Source of the DNA: Tritrichomonas musculus
Lineage: Eukaryota; Parabasalia; Tritrichomonadida; Tritrichomonadidae
Length of the DNA stretch: 64,000 nt
Direction: 5' to 3'
Assembly (NCBI GenBank): GCA_039105265.1
Contig: JAPFFF010000005.1
Location: 6,991,501-7,055,500 of the forward strand
Shown: positions 62,511 to 64,000 of the stretch, piece by piece
How the letters are laid out: every line of letters begins with the position of its first letter
Position numbering within the stretch: the stretch's first letter is position 1
Notes under the pieces: generated by a model
What the model was told of the DNA's origin: nothing
Databases searched by the model: none
Seen by the model: the letters and a program-made list of their open reading frames with translations, nothing else
Made by a program: the position numbers and the translations under genes

Positions 62511-64000
62511 TTATATATATATTTTTGCTGCCTTTTCTATATACGCCATTCCAATTTCTTTTTGACCATTTTCAAAAAGATTTTTCCCATATTTTAATTG
62601 TGCCTTTTCCAGATAAAACAAAGCAGCAGCATCATTCCTTCTTTCCTTCTTAAAGAAATAATAATATTGCATTGCAGAATCTTTATAATTGATATTTGCA
62701 AATTCCTTCAAAATAGAGTCAACTTCATCAATATTTTTAAATGGGCCTCAATTTATTTTAAAATGATCATAAGACATGACTGCATACAAATATTTTGATT
62801 CAATATCTTCGAATTTCATTTTTTCACCATTGAAAATATCAATTGATTTTTCAAATAATTTTTTCTTCTTTTCTTTGTCTTTTTCATTTTTGCTTTCATT
62901 TATTAATTTCAATCAATATTGAATATTACTTTTCGTTGTATTAACGTCCTCTATTGAAATGATCAATTCATTATTGTTGTCTTTAGTATAAATTCTCAAT
63001 TTCATATCATAGTTGATATTCAATTTTTCAGTTCGATTTTCTTCAATGAATTTTTTCAATTGAATTTCAAAATCATCAAATTTTTCAGACTCTTTAAACA
63101 TTGAATAAAAATATAAATAATCATTACAATTCATTCCCAATAAAAAATTCACAACTTCTTGAATATTCGTCGATGCTTCTATTGATGCTTCACGATCAAA
63201 TGGATTCTCAATTGCGACAGAAAGGCAAACAAGAGGAATCATTTGCAATTTGAATACTCCAGAATTTAAATCGATGGCTTGAAGCTTTCCTTCTTCATCG
63301 ACATTTATTTGTGTATTAAGTTCTTGATTCTCGATAATATTTAAATTTGTTTTAATGAAATTGAAGTGATTTTAGCATTTATATGAAAAACTCCTTCTTT
63401 TATTTCACCAGAAAAATCATCTGTTTTTTGCAATACTGATTTAAAAAACCTTCCTTTTTTAGCTGAATTTACGACATCAGTAAATATGTCATAAAGATGA
63501 ACATTATAAAGTTCAGATTGAATAGTATTGAATTCAGATGATGAATAACTTGTTCACATCATCACTTTTCCTTTGAAAACTTTGAAAATTGCATTTCTAA
63601 ATAAAATTGGCATTGATTCACTTTTACATTTAGTTGTTAAATAAGAAATTATCTCCTCTTTTAAAACAATAGCTGTCATTTTATTTGAATCTTCATCAAT
63701 GATGCGAATGGCCATATAAAGGATGCCATTTGCTGCAGTTTTGATACTTCCGTGAGATGTGACAGCAACAACAACACTGACTGGAATGTTGTAAAGTTCA
63801 TTATCCGTTATATATTTAAACTTCGTTATAACGCCAACTTCTTGCAGTTCTTCATACGTTGGATAACGAACATATTTATCACTGCTTTGATTGACATTTA
63901 TTGTCATTTGAATGTTTCCTTTGTATTCATAATTTGTAACTTTTTCTGAAATAAATGAACTCTTTCTACCAAGAATTGTGAGTTGGTCTGACGTAATGGC
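62511..64000 (-). pseudogene. Decayed gene, possibly divergent Hsp70-like, continuing past window
   Basis: On the minus strand from the window edge, reading is nearly continuous over about 480 codons, broken by TGA codons near 63554, 62910 and 62755 and one frameshift near 63350. The first part recalls an Hsp70 ATPase lobe: YEELQEVGVITKFKYITDNE, IPVSVVVAVTS and AIRIIDEDSNKMTAIVLKEE, compared with the usual AVVTVPA...RIINEPTAAA. The middle is beta-rich and could be a substrate-binding region. The end (AALFYLEKAQLKYGKNLFENGQKEIGMAYIEKAAKIY) is TPR/Sel1-like. The Hsp70 assignment is weak. The sequence outside the window is needed. Confidence 0.4.

Overview
The window looks like nuclear DNA of a parabasalid protist, most probably a trichomonad of the Tritrichomonas type. 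It is very AT-rich. Intron evidence is one well supported case with the trichomonad-type borders GTATGT and ACTAACAAGCAG. Several ATGs have an AACGGT-like box or a CCTTT box just upstream, several stop codons overlap a TAAA polyadenylation-type tetranucleotide, and the gene families are ones expanded in trichomonads: Myb proteins, BspA-like leucine-rich repeats, BTB/F5-8C proteins, Sel1-repeat kinases, and Mutator and Tc1/mariner transposons. Species assignment is inference; no rRNA lies in the window.

Region 1 (1-8.5 kb) is a transposon landscape. It holds the right part of a broken Mutator-like element, then a nearly intact Tc1/mariner element whose transposase carries a C-terminal Myb domain, then about 4.5 kb of gene-free AT-rich DNA with an old direct duplication and a 496-bp non-autonomous element. 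Region 2 (8.5-29 kb) is ordinary host genes on both strands: two Myb proteins, ribosomal proteins eS27 and uS5, a BTB/BACK-F5/8C protein, a spliced acidic coiled-coil protein with an internal 738-bp duplication, a long coiled-coil protein, tRNA-His, an intact transposase-like gene, and a divergent pair sharing an 88-bp promoter. Region 3 (29-44.3 kb) has three large housekeeping genes: a 2971-residue HECT ubiquitin ligase, a copine, and a Nup155-type nucleoporin that ends in calmodulin-like EF-hands.

Region 4 (44.3-52.3 kb) contains four tRNA or tRNA-like sequences with abnormal anticodon arms, then a Sel1-kinase locus: one broken and partly inverted paralogue, one intact 1155-residue gene and one small remnant. 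Region 5 (52.4-59.7 kb) is mobile. An 845-bp element with a perfect 8-bp target duplication carries a nested 86-bp palindromic element, and next to it is a 6.15-kb near-perfect inverted repeat (arms about 3 kb, 196-bp centre) with 22-bp minisatellites in both arms. Region 6 (59.7-64 kb) is a BspA-like LRR gene and a decayed, possibly Hsp70-related gene that runs off the window.

The most unusual observations are the nucleoporin/EF-hand fusion, the giant foldback palindrome, the Myb-tailed mariner transposase, and the nested small elements. Functional ties between neighbours are weak, as expected for single-gene eukaryotic transcription units; the one clear coupling is the 88-bp divergent promoter.
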